Origin: JBEKCB01 sp052139675
GTDB taxonomy: Bacteria; Planctomycetota; Brocadiia; CAIUPP01
Length of the DNA: 64,000 bases
Assembly (NCBI GenBank): GCA_052139675.1
Contig: JBKQWE010000026.1
Coordinates: forward strand, 1-64,000
Reading direction: 5' to 3'
Shown here: in pieces, positions 49,339 through 57,614 of the stretch
Layout: each line of letters begins with the position of its first letter
Position numbering within the stretch: position 1 is the first letter of the stretch
Translations under genes and position numbers: made by a program
Notes under the pieces: model-generated
What the model saw: the letters and a program-made list of their open reading frames with translations, nothing else
Databases searched by the model: none
Told to the model about the DNA's origin: nothing

Positions 49339-49806
49339 ATGACGACGGAAGAGCGGCTGGAGAAAGTGGAGAAGGAATCGGCCGCAGCGAAGCGGCAGCT
49401 TCGACGGCTGATGATCGGCGGGCCGATCGGGCTGGCATGCGTCGCAGTCCTCCTGGCGCTGTGGGCGCGGCCGGCGGAGGTGCAGGCGCGAAAATTCGTC
49501 CTGCTCGACGAGAACGGCAAGACTCGCGCCCTGCTGGCCATGGAGGAGTTCGGGCCGAGGCTGAGCCTGGCCGACGCGCAAGGCAAGACCCGCGCCGCGC
49601 TGTGCGTGGCGAAGACCGGGCCGGTGTTGAACCTGTCCGACATGAACGGCACCGCCCGCGCCGGCCTCGCCGTGCTGAAGGATGGGCCGGTGCTGAACCT
49701 GGACTATGGGAACGGCAAGACCCGCGCCCTGCTGGCCGTGGAAGAGGGCGGACCGGGCATGCGGTTGTACGACGGGAACGACAAGATCCTCTGGTCCGCG
49801 CCGTAA
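49339..49806 (+). CDS. membrane-anchored protein with 22-residue tandem repeats
   Basis: The 155-residue protein has a charged, coiled-coil-like N-terminus (residues 1-22), one membrane helix (25-42) and an outer part made of four full repeats of exactly 22 residues plus a partial fifth. The repeat reads roughly xVLNLxDxNGKTRAxLAVxxxG. It probably forms a short beta-solenoid or beta-strand stack. I recall similar 'DENGKTRA' proteins in planctomycete-like genomes, but no function. It lies alone on the plus strand between the two sulfatase-like genes. The ATG at 49339 follows a weak GAGGGAAC site. Confidence 0.65.
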   Translation: MTTEERLEKVEKESAAAKRQLRRLMIGGPIGLACVAVLLALWARPAEVQARKFVLLDENGKTRALLAMEEFGPRLSLADAQGKTRAALCVAKTGPVLNLSDMNGTARAGLAVLKDGPVLNLDYGNGKTRALLAVEEGGPGMRLYDGNDKILWSAP

Positions 49807-49843
49807 CGGTCGCGAGAACGGCGGCAGGGAACCCTTCCATCCT

Positions 49844-51283
49844 TCACTGGGTGTAGCCGAGGCTCTTCAGCCGGCCGATGAGTTCCGCATCCGATTCATC
49901 CGATTTCCCCGCATGGGCCGTGGAGATCGAAGGCGGGCCCTCTGTGAAGGCTCGGAGCGTCGCTTCCGGACAGGCTTTCTTCAGGCCCGTCCAGTCGGCA
50001 ATGACCTTCTCGCGGCCGCCGGCCACTTCTTCCAATTGGGCGCCGGCCAGTGTTCCCATCGTGCCCAGGAGCTTGCGATTGCCCCAGCGAACCGCTCTCA
50101 AGTTAAGCCCGCTGAACGTCATCTCGCTGTAGATCAGGCGCTCGGGAACCGCCTGATCGCCCAGGATCATCGGCGACAGGTCAATCCCTTGCATCTGCGC
50201 GGGGCCCCTCAGATGAAGGAGCCCCAGCGCCGTCGGCATCAAGTCAACGTGGCTGATATTTCCGGCCACGCGCTTGCCGGCCGGGATCACGCCCGGCAGC
50301 CGCATGATCAGAGGGACGTGAAGCAGCTCTTCGTACAGGCTGTTGCCGTGGCGAAGCTTGCCGTGCTCGAGGAATGCCTCGCCGTGATCGGATAGAACGA
50401 TCACCAGCGTCCTCTCGGAAATCCCCAGGTCCTGGAGCAGTTGAAGGATCCTGCCGACGTGCTCGTCCGTGTGGGCGATTTCCCCATCGTAGAGAGCCAT
50501 CATGTGCGCCAGGTCCATGACCGAGATATACTTCAGGATGTCTCGCTCGCGCTCGAAGACACGGCGGCCATTCTCTGCACCCTGGTAGCCGGGGTCGAAT
50601 TTCCTGTCGTAGGGCGCGGGCGGAACATAGTCGTAATGGCAGTCCCAATAGTGCAGGAAGAGGAAGAAATTCTCGCGGGAATGCTTCTTGAGCCATTGTG
50701 TGGCCAGATTCGTGATCACAGGATTCGTGACGACCCGGTCAAGCCTGCCGCTGTCCTGCAGCGCCGCTGCTCCCGGTTCCTCGAACGTCAGGCCGACTGT
50801 GAAATCATCATAGAAACGGAAGCCGCGGTTGAATCCGTAGCGGTGGTTCAGCGGCGGCCCCGTGACGAACGCCGCGGTCACATATCCGCTTTGGGCAAGG
50901 CACTGCGCCAGGGTCGGAACGCCTTCGCCCAGCTTATTATCGAAGTCCTGCACGCCGTGGACGCTGGGATAAAGCGAGGTGAACATGCTCATGTGCGACG
51001 GCACCGTCCAGGACGACGCCGCGGTCAGATTCTCAAAAAGGGTCCCTTCCCTGGCCAGTTGATCGAGATGAGGCGAGGTGTCCCGGTCGTAGCCGTAGCA
51101 TGTCAGGTGATCGGCGCGGCAGGTATCTATTGAGATGAGGAGAAGGTTGTACCTGGGCGCCGGCGGCGGCTCCGCCGCGCAGACGGTCAGGGTGGACAGA
51201 CAGCAGACCAGGATCAGGCCGGCCAGAACGCAGCCGGCCGCTCGCAAAAGACCGCCGACGCGCCTAAAACATCGGCTTCCCAT
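49844..51283 (-). CDS. sulfatase-like hydrolase/transferase (AlkP superfamily), copy 2
   Basis: The 479-residue protein is closely similar to copy 1: SIDTCRADHLTCYGYDRDTS, SSWTVPSHMSMFTSLYPS with Thr93 as probable nucleophile, SDHGEAFLEHGKLRHGNSLYEE and the C-terminal LKSLGYTQ. An N-terminal hydrophobic segment (residues 10-36) is a signal peptide or anchor. It contains an extra segment near residue 180 (LTFEEPGAAALQDSGRLDRV) that copy 1 lacks. The ATG at 51283 overlaps the AlkP-family gene by 20 bp, making it the fourth gene of a cysD-cysN-AlkP-sulfatase unit, whereas copy 1 has its own promoter. The two arose by duplication and now differ in control. Confidence 0.78.
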   Translation of the reverse strand: MGSRCFRRVGGLLRAAGCVLAGLILVCCLSTLTVCAAEPPPAPRYNLLLISIDTCRADHLTCYGYDRDTSPHLDQLAREGTLFENLTAASSWTVPSHMSMFTSLYPSVHGVQDFDNKLGEGVPTLAQCLAQSGYVTAAFVTGPPLNHRYGFNRGFRFYDDFTVGLTFEEPGAAALQDSGRLDRVVTNPVITNLATQWLKKHSRENFFLFLHYWDCHYDYVPPAPYDRKFDPGYQGAENGRRVFERERDILKYISVMDLAHMMALYDGEIAHTDEHVGRILQLLQDLGISERTLVIVLSDHGEAFLEHGKLRHGNSLYEELLHVPLIMRLPGVIPAGKRVAGNISHVDLMPTALGLLHLRGPAQMQGIDLSPMILGDQAVPERLIYSEMTFSGLNLRAVRWGNRKLLGTMGTLAGAQLEEVAGGREKVIADWTGLKKACPEATLRAFTEGPPSISTAHAGKSDESDAELIGRLKSLGYTQ

Positions 51284-53465
51284 CCAAGCCCTCGGGCAGC
51301 GGGACATTGAACGCGCGCAGGATCGTCGGGGCGATGTCCACCAGGGACGGCGATTGGGCGGTGCAGTGCACGTTGCTGACGAACGTGCCCGGCACGCACG
51401 GGGCATCCACGAGATGATCGCCGTCCCACGATTCGTTGTTCGCCACCACGGCGGCGCCCGCCGGGCCGGCGCCCACGGCCGTCTGCCACGAGGCGCGGTA
51501 ACCGGGGTGATAGCCCATGATCAAGTCGGGCGCTTCCTCGACGCATTCACCCTTGTACACGTCTTCCTTCCGGTACACGTTGCGCACCACCGGCTTGCCC
51601 GTGTCCGGATCGTTCCACGCGCGGAGTTTCCGCACCAGCTCGTCCTGGAGCTGCCGCGCCTCTTCGCCGCGCTGCACGATGCCCTGCCCGTCGCGCCCGG
51701 CGATGTTCAGGTACAGGCTGCAGAATCCCACGGCGTAGGCTTTGGTCCTCGACCAGTCCACGTTCTTCAGGAGCGGCGCTTCTTCGGCGTCGTCGGAATC
51801 TTTAAGGTGCATGTACCCGTTCTGGATGAGCCAGCGGTTCAGATGGACGGCGCGGAGGAAGCTCGTGAAGCCGTGGTCGGAGAGGACGAAAATCGCCGTG
51901 TCCTTGTCCACCTTCGCCAGCGCCCTGCCGAGGACGGCGTCCATCCGCTTGTAGTGCTCGATAATCGCCGGCGCGGAACTGGTCTCGGTGGGCGGCCGCG
52001 TGCGGGCGGCGTCATCGTCCTCCCAATACATGTGCTCGATCCGGTCGCTCGTGTCGAAGACGATGGCCAGCAGGCCCTTGTCGAACTTCTTCAGTTCCAG
52101 GTCGAACATCGCCTCGCGCTCGGTCGTGAGCCGATCGCACAACTGCAGGAACGCCGTCGAAGGAATGCGCCCGTGCAGGACGGCCTGCGTGTCCTCGGGC
52201 ATGCCGAGCGTGGAGAACGAGCCGATGGCCCGCGCCAGGTCGCCGGCGCCGCCGGCCGGGTGGCTGATCGGGAACGCGGGGTTCTTCGGGTCAATCTGGG
52301 GCGCGGTGGCGTAGAGCTTCAAGTCCGGCTCCAGGCTCACCAGATAAAACCGCACCATCGCCGGGCAGTCGCGCGAGATGCCGCCCGGGAAGGAGATGGA
52401 AAGGTAGTCCGACCATTGTCCCGGCGCCAGGTCCAGCGGGTCGTTCTTTCCGCAGCGCAGCGTGATTTTCTGCTGCTCGGGGACGCGCTGGATGCTCAGG
52501 GGAACGGCGCTGGTCTTCTGGCCGGTGAACCCCATGACCAGCGGGCCGGGGATTTCCGTCTGGATAGCCGACCCGTTCCACGTCACCTCCACGACGCGGT
52601 CGGGGGCCTTGTCGTCGGCGGCGAGGGGCGCCGTGGTGAAAAAGGCGTAACGGCCCAAAGAGCCGGTCACGTCGGGCGTGCCCAGGCCGCTCAGCAAGCT
52701 GCCGTTGACCGGCTGCGCGGGGAAAGTCACCGGCCAGCGCAGGACCACCGTCGGGATGCCCTGTGCGCCCAGGATGTCCCAGAACGCCTTCTGCGCGGAG
52801 GGAAGAACATACGGCTGGCCGGATCGCCGCCAGGAGCCTTTGGTGGAAGTCTTCAGGATCGAGAGGTCCGGCAGATAGTTCTCGGGGTTGCGGCGGATGT
52901 AATCGAAAAGGCCGTGCCGGCCGGGGTTCATGCCGGTCGCGGCGGACATCCACGCCACCGGGCTCTCGGGCGGAATCGCCGTCTGCAGCGTCGAGAACGT
53001 CCCTTCGCGCGCGAGCTTGGCGAAATTGGGCATGCGGCCGTCGTCCATCATGCGCTCGACCAGCCGCGGGTCCAGCCCGTCAATGCCGATCACGATCACC
53101 CGTTTGTACGCCACCTCGCTCCCTTTCGTTGCCAGCGCAACCGACGCACGCCCACGATGCTCGACCAGCCCAAACCCCAGGACAAGCAGGCCGCAACCGA
53201 CCGCGATCAGCGCGATGGTGCGGCCCTTCATTTTCCTGATTGCCGGGAACTTCCTCCAGAAGCCCGTGACGCGCAGCACCACCGCCCAGAACAGAAAGAA
53301 CACGGCGGAGACGCACCCGATAATGATCCCGATGATAGGGCCCAGGCTGCTCCAGACCTGCTGCGCGGTGCCCGGATCAATGTAGGCGAAGGCGCTCGGC
53401 GCGCCGAGAATTGCCATCAGGAGGATGGTCAGCATCAGTTTCACTCGAAGGCCGCGCGGGCGCAT
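51264..53465 (-). CDS. membrane-anchored type I phosphodiesterase/AlkP-superfamily protein
   Basis: The 733-residue protein has three hydrophobic segments near the N-terminus (residues 10-28, 40-65 and 83-100) and then an AlkP-superfamily domain. VIVIGIDGLDPRLVERMM carries the first metal Asp, PESPVAWMSAATGMNPGRHG the nucleophile region, and FVLSDHGFTSF with ESWDGDHLVD the later metal ligands. Members hydrolyse phosphodiesters or nucleotides, or transfer phospho-groups, on the outer face of the membrane. The ATG overlaps the cysN stop codon (ATGA). Physical coupling to sulfate-activation genes suggests a role in making or removing sulfate or phosphate groups on surface glycans, which is inference. 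Confidence 0.75.
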   Translation of the reverse strand: MRPRGLRVKLMLTILLMAILGAPSAFAYIDPGTAQQVWSSLGPIIGIIIGCVSAVFFLFWAVVLRVTGFWRKFPAIRKMKGRTIALIAVGCGLLVLGFGLVEHRGRASVALATKGSEVAYKRVIVIGIDGLDPRLVERMMDDGRMPNFAKLAREGTFSTLQTAIPPESPVAWMSAATGMNPGRHGLFDYIRRNPENYLPDLSILKTSTKGSWRRSGQPYVLPSAQKAFWDILGAQGIPTVVLRWPVTFPAQPVNGSLLSGLGTPDVTGSLGRYAFFTTAPLAADDKAPDRVVEVTWNGSAIQTEIPGPLVMGFTGQKTSAVPLSIQRVPEQQKITLRCGKNDPLDLAPGQWSDYLSISFPGGISRDCPAMVRFYLVSLEPDLKLYATAPQIDPKNPAFPISHPAGGAGDLARAIGSFSTLGMPEDTQAVLHGRIPSTAFLQLCDRLTTEREAMFDLELKKFDKGLLAIVFDTSDRIEHMYWEDDDAARTRPPTETSSAPAIIEHYKRMDAVLGRALAKVDKDTAIFVLSDHGFTSFLRAVHLNRWLIQNGYMHLKDSDDAEEAPLLKNVDWSRTKAYAVGFCSLYLNIAGRDGQGIVQRGEEARQLQDELVRKLRAWNDPDTGKPVVRNVYRKEDVYKGECVEEAPDLIMGYHPGYRASWQTAVGAGPAGAAVVANNESWDGDHLVDAPCVPGTFVSNVHCTAQSPSLVDIAPTILRAFNVPLPEGLDGKPMF

Positions 53466-54703
53466 CAGAGGTTCACCTCCTGGACGAGGCCGCCGCCGGC
53501 TGTTTCCGGCCCGCGCGTCAGGATCAGGCGGCCGAGTTCCGGGACGCAGGAGGGAAGCTCCGCGACGATCGGCCGGTCGAGAGCGATGACGACCTCGCCC
53601 AGCTCCGTCTCCTCCAGGCGGTCCGCCGGCGCTTCCAGCGTTTCCAGCGAGGCCGAATCCATCCGCCGCTCGATGGACTCGACCCTGCCGGAAATCTCCT
53701 GCGTCGAAAGACGCACCTGAAGCGCTTCTCCCTTCCGGCAGGCATTGCCCGCCATCCAGAAGACGCTGGCGCGGAACCGGCTCGTCGGGCTCGGCAGCGT
53801 CCCCGCGCAGCCGATGTCTCCGCGCGAGGGCAACCGGGCGGAATCGAGCGCCAGCCCGATGCATTCGCCGCTGACCGCTTCGTTGCGCTCCTGGCCGAAA
53901 ACCTCGACGCCCGTCACCCGGGTCTTCAGGCCCGAAGGCAGGAATAGAAGCGCCTGGCCCGCCTCCAAGCGCCCCGACTCGATGCGCCCGACCAGGAGCT
54001 TGCGCCCGTTCCAGGCGTAAATATCCTGAACCGGGAACCGCAGCGGCCCCTCGACGGACCGCGAGATCGCCTGCAGCGCGTCGAGCGCTTCCAGGAGGAT
54101 GGGACCGTCATACCAGCTCATGGCGTCGGAACGATGCTCGACGTTCTCGCCCAGCAGCGCCGAGCCGGGAATAGACGATGCGGACTCCAGGCCCACGGCC
54201 TTGAGATACTGCCTTGCCGCTTCGGCCACGGCCTCGAACTGCGCGCGATCATGGTTGACCTTGTCCATCTTGTTGATCCAGACGAGCACCTGGCGGATTC
54301 CCATGAGGGAGAGGAAATGGGCATGCCGCTTCGTCTGCTCGCGCACCCCTTCGCACACGTCCACGACCAGGACCGCCGCCTCGGCCTGGGCGGCGCCGGT
54401 GATCATGTTGCGCATCAGCTCCCGATGGCCGGGCGCGTCTATGATGACGTAGTCGCGCCGGGGCGTGTGAAAGAAGGCCTGGGCGGTGTCAATGGTCATC
54501 TCGTCCCGGCGCTCTTCCTGGAGGTGGTCCATCAGGTGGGCGTACTCCATCTCGCGCCCGCGCTCCAGGGAGACCTGGCGGATCTCCTCCAGCCTTTCCG
54601 GCGCCACGGAGCCGGTGTCGCTGAGGAGCCGGCCGATGAGCGTGGATTTCCCGTGGTCGAGATGGCCGACGATGACCAGCTTGAGGGTCTCGCGTTCCGG
54701 CAT
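53465..54703 (-). CDS. cysN: sulfate adenylyltransferase subunit 1 (GTPase, CysN)
   Basis: The 412-residue protein is a translation-factor-like GTPase: G1 GHLDHGKSTL near residue 13, G3 IDAPGHRE near 88 and G4 INKMD near 143. Domain II and III beta-barrels follow. The diagnostic CysN/NodQ segment MEYAHLMDHLQEERRDEMTIDTAQAFF is present. With CysD it forms ATP sulfurylase, which makes adenosine 5'-phosphosulfate using GTP hydrolysis. No C-terminal APS-kinase domain is fused and no cysC is in the window. It lies 9 bp after cysD. Confidence 0.88.
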   Translation of the reverse strand: MPERETLKLVIVGHLDHGKSTLIGRLLSDTGSVAPERLEEIRQVSLERGREMEYAHLMDHLQEERRDEMTIDTAQAFFHTPRRDYVIIDAPGHRELMRNMITGAAQAEAAVLVVDVCEGVREQTKRHAHFLSLMGIRQVLVWINKMDKVNHDRAQFEAVAEAARQYLKAVGLESASSIPGSALLGENVEHRSDAMSWYDGPILLEALDALQAISRSVEGPLRFPVQDIYAWNGRKLLVGRIESGRLEAGQALLFLPSGLKTRVTGVEVFGQERNEAVSGECIGLALDSARLPSRGDIGCAGTLPSPTSRFRASVFWMAGNACRKGEALQVRLSTQEISGRVESIERRMDSASLETLEAPADRLEETELGEVVIALDRPIVAELPSCVPELGRLILTRGPETAGGGLVQEVNL

Positions 54704-54712
54704 GTCCGCTTC

Positions 54713-55507
54713 CTACATATAGCCCAGGGCCCGAAGCTTCTGCATGGTGTAGGCGGCCTCCTTGTCCTGGGCGCGGCCGCTGCGTTCGGAGGTTCGCGTG
54801 GTGAGAAGTTCCTCGACGATCTGATCCAGGGTCTCGGCCGTCGAAGGCACCGGCTCGCAACAGGTCGCGCAGCCGATGCTGCGATAGCGTTTTCCGCCCT
54901 TGGCGAAGTAGAGATTGACGATGGGAATCTGCTCGCGGCGGACGTACGACCAGACGTCCACCTCGCGCCAGTGCAGCAGCGGATGGACTCTTACGTGCGT
55001 GCCGCCTTCGGCCTGGGACTTGTACTGGTCCCACATTTCGAGCGGCTGGTTCTGGTAGTCCCACTGAAATTGTTCGTCGCGCGGGGAGAAATAGCGCTCC
55101 TTGGAGCGGATGCCGTGCTCGTCGCGGCGGATGCCGAGGAGCAGCGCCTGGAACTTGAACTTCTCGATGGCCTGGCGCAGGGCGTCGGTCTTGAGGGCCG
55201 TGCAGCAGGCGAATTTCTCGCCGTGCGGGCCCATGCCGGCGGCGATCGCCTCCTCGTTGCGCACGATGCGCAGGTCCAGGTCCCACTTCTTGGCGTATTC
55301 GTCCCGGAACGCGTAAATTTCCGGGAACTTATAGCCGGTGTCAATGTGCAGGATGGGGAACGGAATCTTGCCGAAGAACGCCTTGCGCACCATCCAAAGC
55401 AGCGTGGTGGAGTCCTTGCCGATGGACCAGAGCATCGCCATCTGGCGGAAGTGATAGTAGGCCTCGCGGATGATATAGATCGTCTGGTTCTCAAGCGAAT
55501 CGAGCAT
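54713..55507 (-). CDS. cysD: sulfate adenylyltransferase subunit 2 (CysD)
   Basis: The 264-residue protein belongs to the PAPS-reductase/ATP-pyrophosphatase family. The pyrophosphate loop is LWSIGKDSTTLLWM near residue 27, and ILHIDTGYKFPEIYAFRDEY, LLGIRRDEHGIRSKERYFS and RSIGCATCCEPVPSTAETLDQI are CysD hallmarks. It binds sulfate and ATP and makes APS with CysN. A promoter of the CGT-CANAAT type lies 80-110 bp upstream. It is the first gene of a unit running cysD-cysN-AlkP-sulfatase. Product APS may feed sulfation of glycans or assimilatory reduction. Confidence 0.9.
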   Translation of the reverse strand: MLDSLENQTIYIIREAYYHFRQMAMLWSIGKDSTTLLWMVRKAFFGKIPFPILHIDTGYKFPEIYAFRDEYAKKWDLDLRIVRNEEAIAAGMGPHGEKFACCTALKTDALRQAIEKFKFQALLLGIRRDEHGIRSKERYFSPRDEQFQWDYQNQPLEMWDQYKSQAEGGTHVRVHPLLHWREVDVWSYVRREQIPIVNLYFAKGGKRYRSIGCATCCEPVPSTAETLDQIVEELLTTRTSERSGRAQDKEAAYTMQKLRALGYM

Positions 55508-55587
55508 GTGGGCCGCCAGAGGCAGTGATCGGAGTTTCCCGGATGGCTTTCGTCCGCATGACGGTCAGCCATCGGACTGACTATTCC

Positions 55588-55616
55588 ATTTTGACGCTCC
55601 GGGTCCGAATTGTCAA
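55588..55616 (-). promoter_or_regulatory. promoter of the cysDN operon (CGT-CANAAT type)
   Basis: On the minus strand, TTGACA and CAAAAT are 17 bp apart and CGT directly precedes the -10. The predicted leader is about 75 bases. Confidence 0.55.
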
Positions 55617-55639
55617 GCAAATTCTCGGATTGACAGCGC

Positions 55640-55668
55640 TTTCACTCTCCTGCGATTTGTGGTAAACA
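55640..55668 (+). promoter_or_regulatory. possible promoter of the GT87 gene
   Basis: TTTCAC and TAAACA are 17 bp apart, with ATTTGTGG directly before the -10, as in the CCTTGTGG promoters. A TTGACA ten bases upstream has no -10 at the right distance. The -35 is weak. Confidence 0.35.
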
Positions 55669-55700
55669 CCAGATTGCGGGGCTGTTAACCGCTTAACGCT

Positions 55701-56927
55701 ATGGAAGGCCGGAAGGCTGTGAAGAAGTCCGAAAACACGTTGCGGTTCGCATTCTTGAAACTTTCAAGACGTTGGATTGACTGCCTCTGCCTCGCGGTTG
55801 GAATCGTCGCGCTCGCCACGTGCCTGCGCATCGAGCCTTTCGTCAAGATCGCGCGCATCGCACCCCGGCTGATTCGACAGCGCATCGCCGCCGTTTCCCA
55901 GATGATGTACGGCGAGGGGTTTATCGGCGATGTGTTTCAGGACATGATCGGGTTCCGGCGGCTCTGCGAGCATCGTGATCCTTATCCGATCCTCGAACCC
56001 GCCGCCCGAGAGCTCGGGTTTGACACGCGATGGCCTCACGCGAGCACTCATCCTCCCACGGCCTTTCTCCTGGTCGCGCCGATTGCCTATATGCCCATGC
56101 CTTTGGCCGAGCAGGATTGGATCGCTTTCAGCATGGCCCTGATCTTCGTCAGCCTGCTCTGCTATCACGTGCGCTGGATGGCGGCGCTGGGGATCTCCCT
56201 TTTCTCGGGAGTTCTCTGGGGGCCGATTTTTACCTCGTTCCAGCAGATTACGCTGATCTGGCTCGCGGGAATCGCCGTCGCGTATCGCTGCCGCTTCCAC
56301 CGCACATTCTGGGCCGGCGTCGGGATCGGCGCAGCCTCTCTCACCAAGCTCGTTCCGCTGGGCATTCTGGCGTACTTCCTGTTCATGCGGAAGTACCGCG
56401 CGGCGATCGGGGCGGCGATCGTCTGGATCGGCGCTCTGGCCGTTCTGCTCGCGCTGCAGCCGGGAGTGTTCGCCCGCTACCTGGAAATGAACCGGCAGAA
56501 CCTGTGGACGCAAATCATGCGGCGGGACAACGTCTCGGTCTTCGCGCGCGCCTACGATCTTCTGGGCGGTTTTGGCCTCGCGGCGCTCCTGGCTTACGCC
56601 GGCTTCCTGGTCTGGCGGAATCGAAAGGCCATTTTCGTCCCGGCGCAATCCCCCGATTATTCTTTCTTCTTCTACAGTTTCGTGGCGGTGATGGTCCTTC
56701 CTCTCTGTTGGAGTTTCTCGCTGGCGCCTCTGCTGCCGGTCCTGGGATATTTCCTTTTACGCGGCCGCAGGCCTCATAAGATCGTCTCCGCCGTTTGCCT
56801 TTCAGCTCTAGCGGCATTGCCCACCTACACACAGCCGTTGCTGACTTCCGCCGTACTCCTGCTGTCCAGCGCGTTGTTCTGCCTGGAACAGCCGGGTCCA
56901 GGCGCAGCCACGCAGCACCCGGCGTGA
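55701..56927 (+). CDS. GT87/DUF2029-family membrane glycosyltransferase
   Basis: The 408-residue protein has about ten membrane helices. The GT87 block RDPYPILEPAARELG...WPHASTHPPTAFLLVAPIAYMP lies near residues 92-130. A second conserved patch, ASLTKLVPLGILAYFLFMRKYRAA, lies near 213. Family members are GT-C glycosyltransferases that use polyprenyl-phosphate sugars on the outer membrane face, for example mannosyltransferases of mycobacterial lipoglycans. No good ribosome site precedes the ATG at 55701, so translation may start elsewhere or be weak. The substrate sugar is unknown. Confidence 0.78.
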   Translation: MEGRKAVKKSENTLRFAFLKLSRRWIDCLCLAVGIVALATCLRIEPFVKIARIAPRLIRQRIAAVSQMMYGEGFIGDVFQDMIGFRRLCEHRDPYPILEPAARELGFDTRWPHASTHPPTAFLLVAPIAYMPMPLAEQDWIAFSMALIFVSLLCYHVRWMAALGISLFSGVLWGPIFTSFQQITLIWLAGIAVAYRCRFHRTFWAGVGIGAASLTKLVPLGILAYFLFMRKYRAAIGAAIVWIGALAVLLALQPGVFARYLEMNRQNLWTQIMRRDNVSVFARAYDLLGGFGLAALLAYAGFLVWRNRKAIFVPAQSPDYSFFFYSFVAVMVLPLCWSFSLAPLLPVLGYFLLRGRRPHKIVSAVCLSALAALPTYTQPLLTSAVLLLSSALFCLEQPGPGAATQHPA

Positions 56928-56978
56928 GCGGCCGGCGCGCAGCGCGTCGCGCGCGGTCGGTCGCTCCTGTGAACCTTT

Positions 56979-57476
56979 TCAGGCGGTTCCGGGCCTGCGG
57001 GGAAGAAGGTTGCGTCCCAGATTGACGGCGGAGAATGCGCCGAGGACAAGCGCGAACGTCAACGAACCGGCGACGTGCGAAGCCCATCGTTCCCGGCCGA
57101 GTTCGCGGGAGGTCTTGACCTCGCGATTCGCTGCGAACTGGTCACTCTCGACGATCCGCTCATTGGGCGACGAGGAGAAGAACGTATCCGGATCGCTGCG
57201 CAGCGTGGGCGCAAGGAACGCGCACGCGATGACCGCCACGAGAACGAGGGCCGCGACGTGCTTGGCCACCTGCCACGCAAACGCGCCCTTCGGATGGAAT
57301 CGGTCGAGGCAGGCGGCTGCGATCAACCCCAGCAGACCGGCGCCCAAACCGGCCCCCAGCGCCCCGCCTTCGCGCAGGCGCAGCATGACCACTGCCTGGC
57401 TGACAATGAAGGCCGAAGCCCACAGCGCCATGATCCACAAGGGGCGCCACGAGAACCGAATCCACGGACGATCCAT
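56979..57476 (-). CDS. small polytopic membrane protein of unknown function
   Basis: I do not recognise this 165-residue protein. It has four hydrophobic helices (about residues 12-32, 40-56, 67-87 and 134-155) and a hydrophilic loop between helices 3 and 4 (SDPDTFFSSSPNERIVESDQ). The ATG at 57476 follows GAGGGCTCAA; a longer reading adds 36 residues without hydrophobic character. A promoter lies about 35-65 bp upstream. It is divergent from the heparinase-like gene, and the two promoters are 30 bp apart. Confidence 0.6.
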   Translation of the reverse strand: MDRPWIRFSWRPLWIMALWASAFIVSQAVVMLRLREGGALGAGLGAGLLGLIAAACLDRFHPKGAFAWQVAKHVAALVLVAVIACAFLAPTLRSDPDTFFSSSPNERIVESDQFAANREVKTSRELGRERWASHVAGSLTFALVLGAFSAVNLGRNLLPRRPGTA

Positions 57477-57512
57477 TTGAGCCCTCGATTCCAGAATGTC
57501 AGTGTTCGGCAC

Positions 57513-57541
57513 ATTCTGACGAGAGAGGCCGCTGCCGTCAA
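57513..57541 (-). promoter_or_regulatory. promoter of the small membrane protein gene (CGT-CANAAT type)
   Basis: On the minus strand, TTGACG and CAGAAT are 17 bp apart and CGT precedes the -10, continuing ATGTGCC. It nearly matches the SIS promoter at 38.5 kb. Confidence 0.55.
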
Positions 57542-57571
57542 GGATTTTTCGGCGTTCCGCCGAAGGCTCGT

Positions 57572-57600
57572 TTGACAGCGACAACGGGAGTGTCTAATCT
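57572..57600 (+). promoter_or_regulatory. sigma70-like promoter of the heparinase-like gene
   Basis: TTGACA and TAATCT are 17 bp apart. Transcription would begin near 57607, giving a leader of about 78 bases that starts with the hairpin at 57615-57636. Confidence 0.65.
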
Positions 57601-57614
57601 CATGCCTCAAAGCC

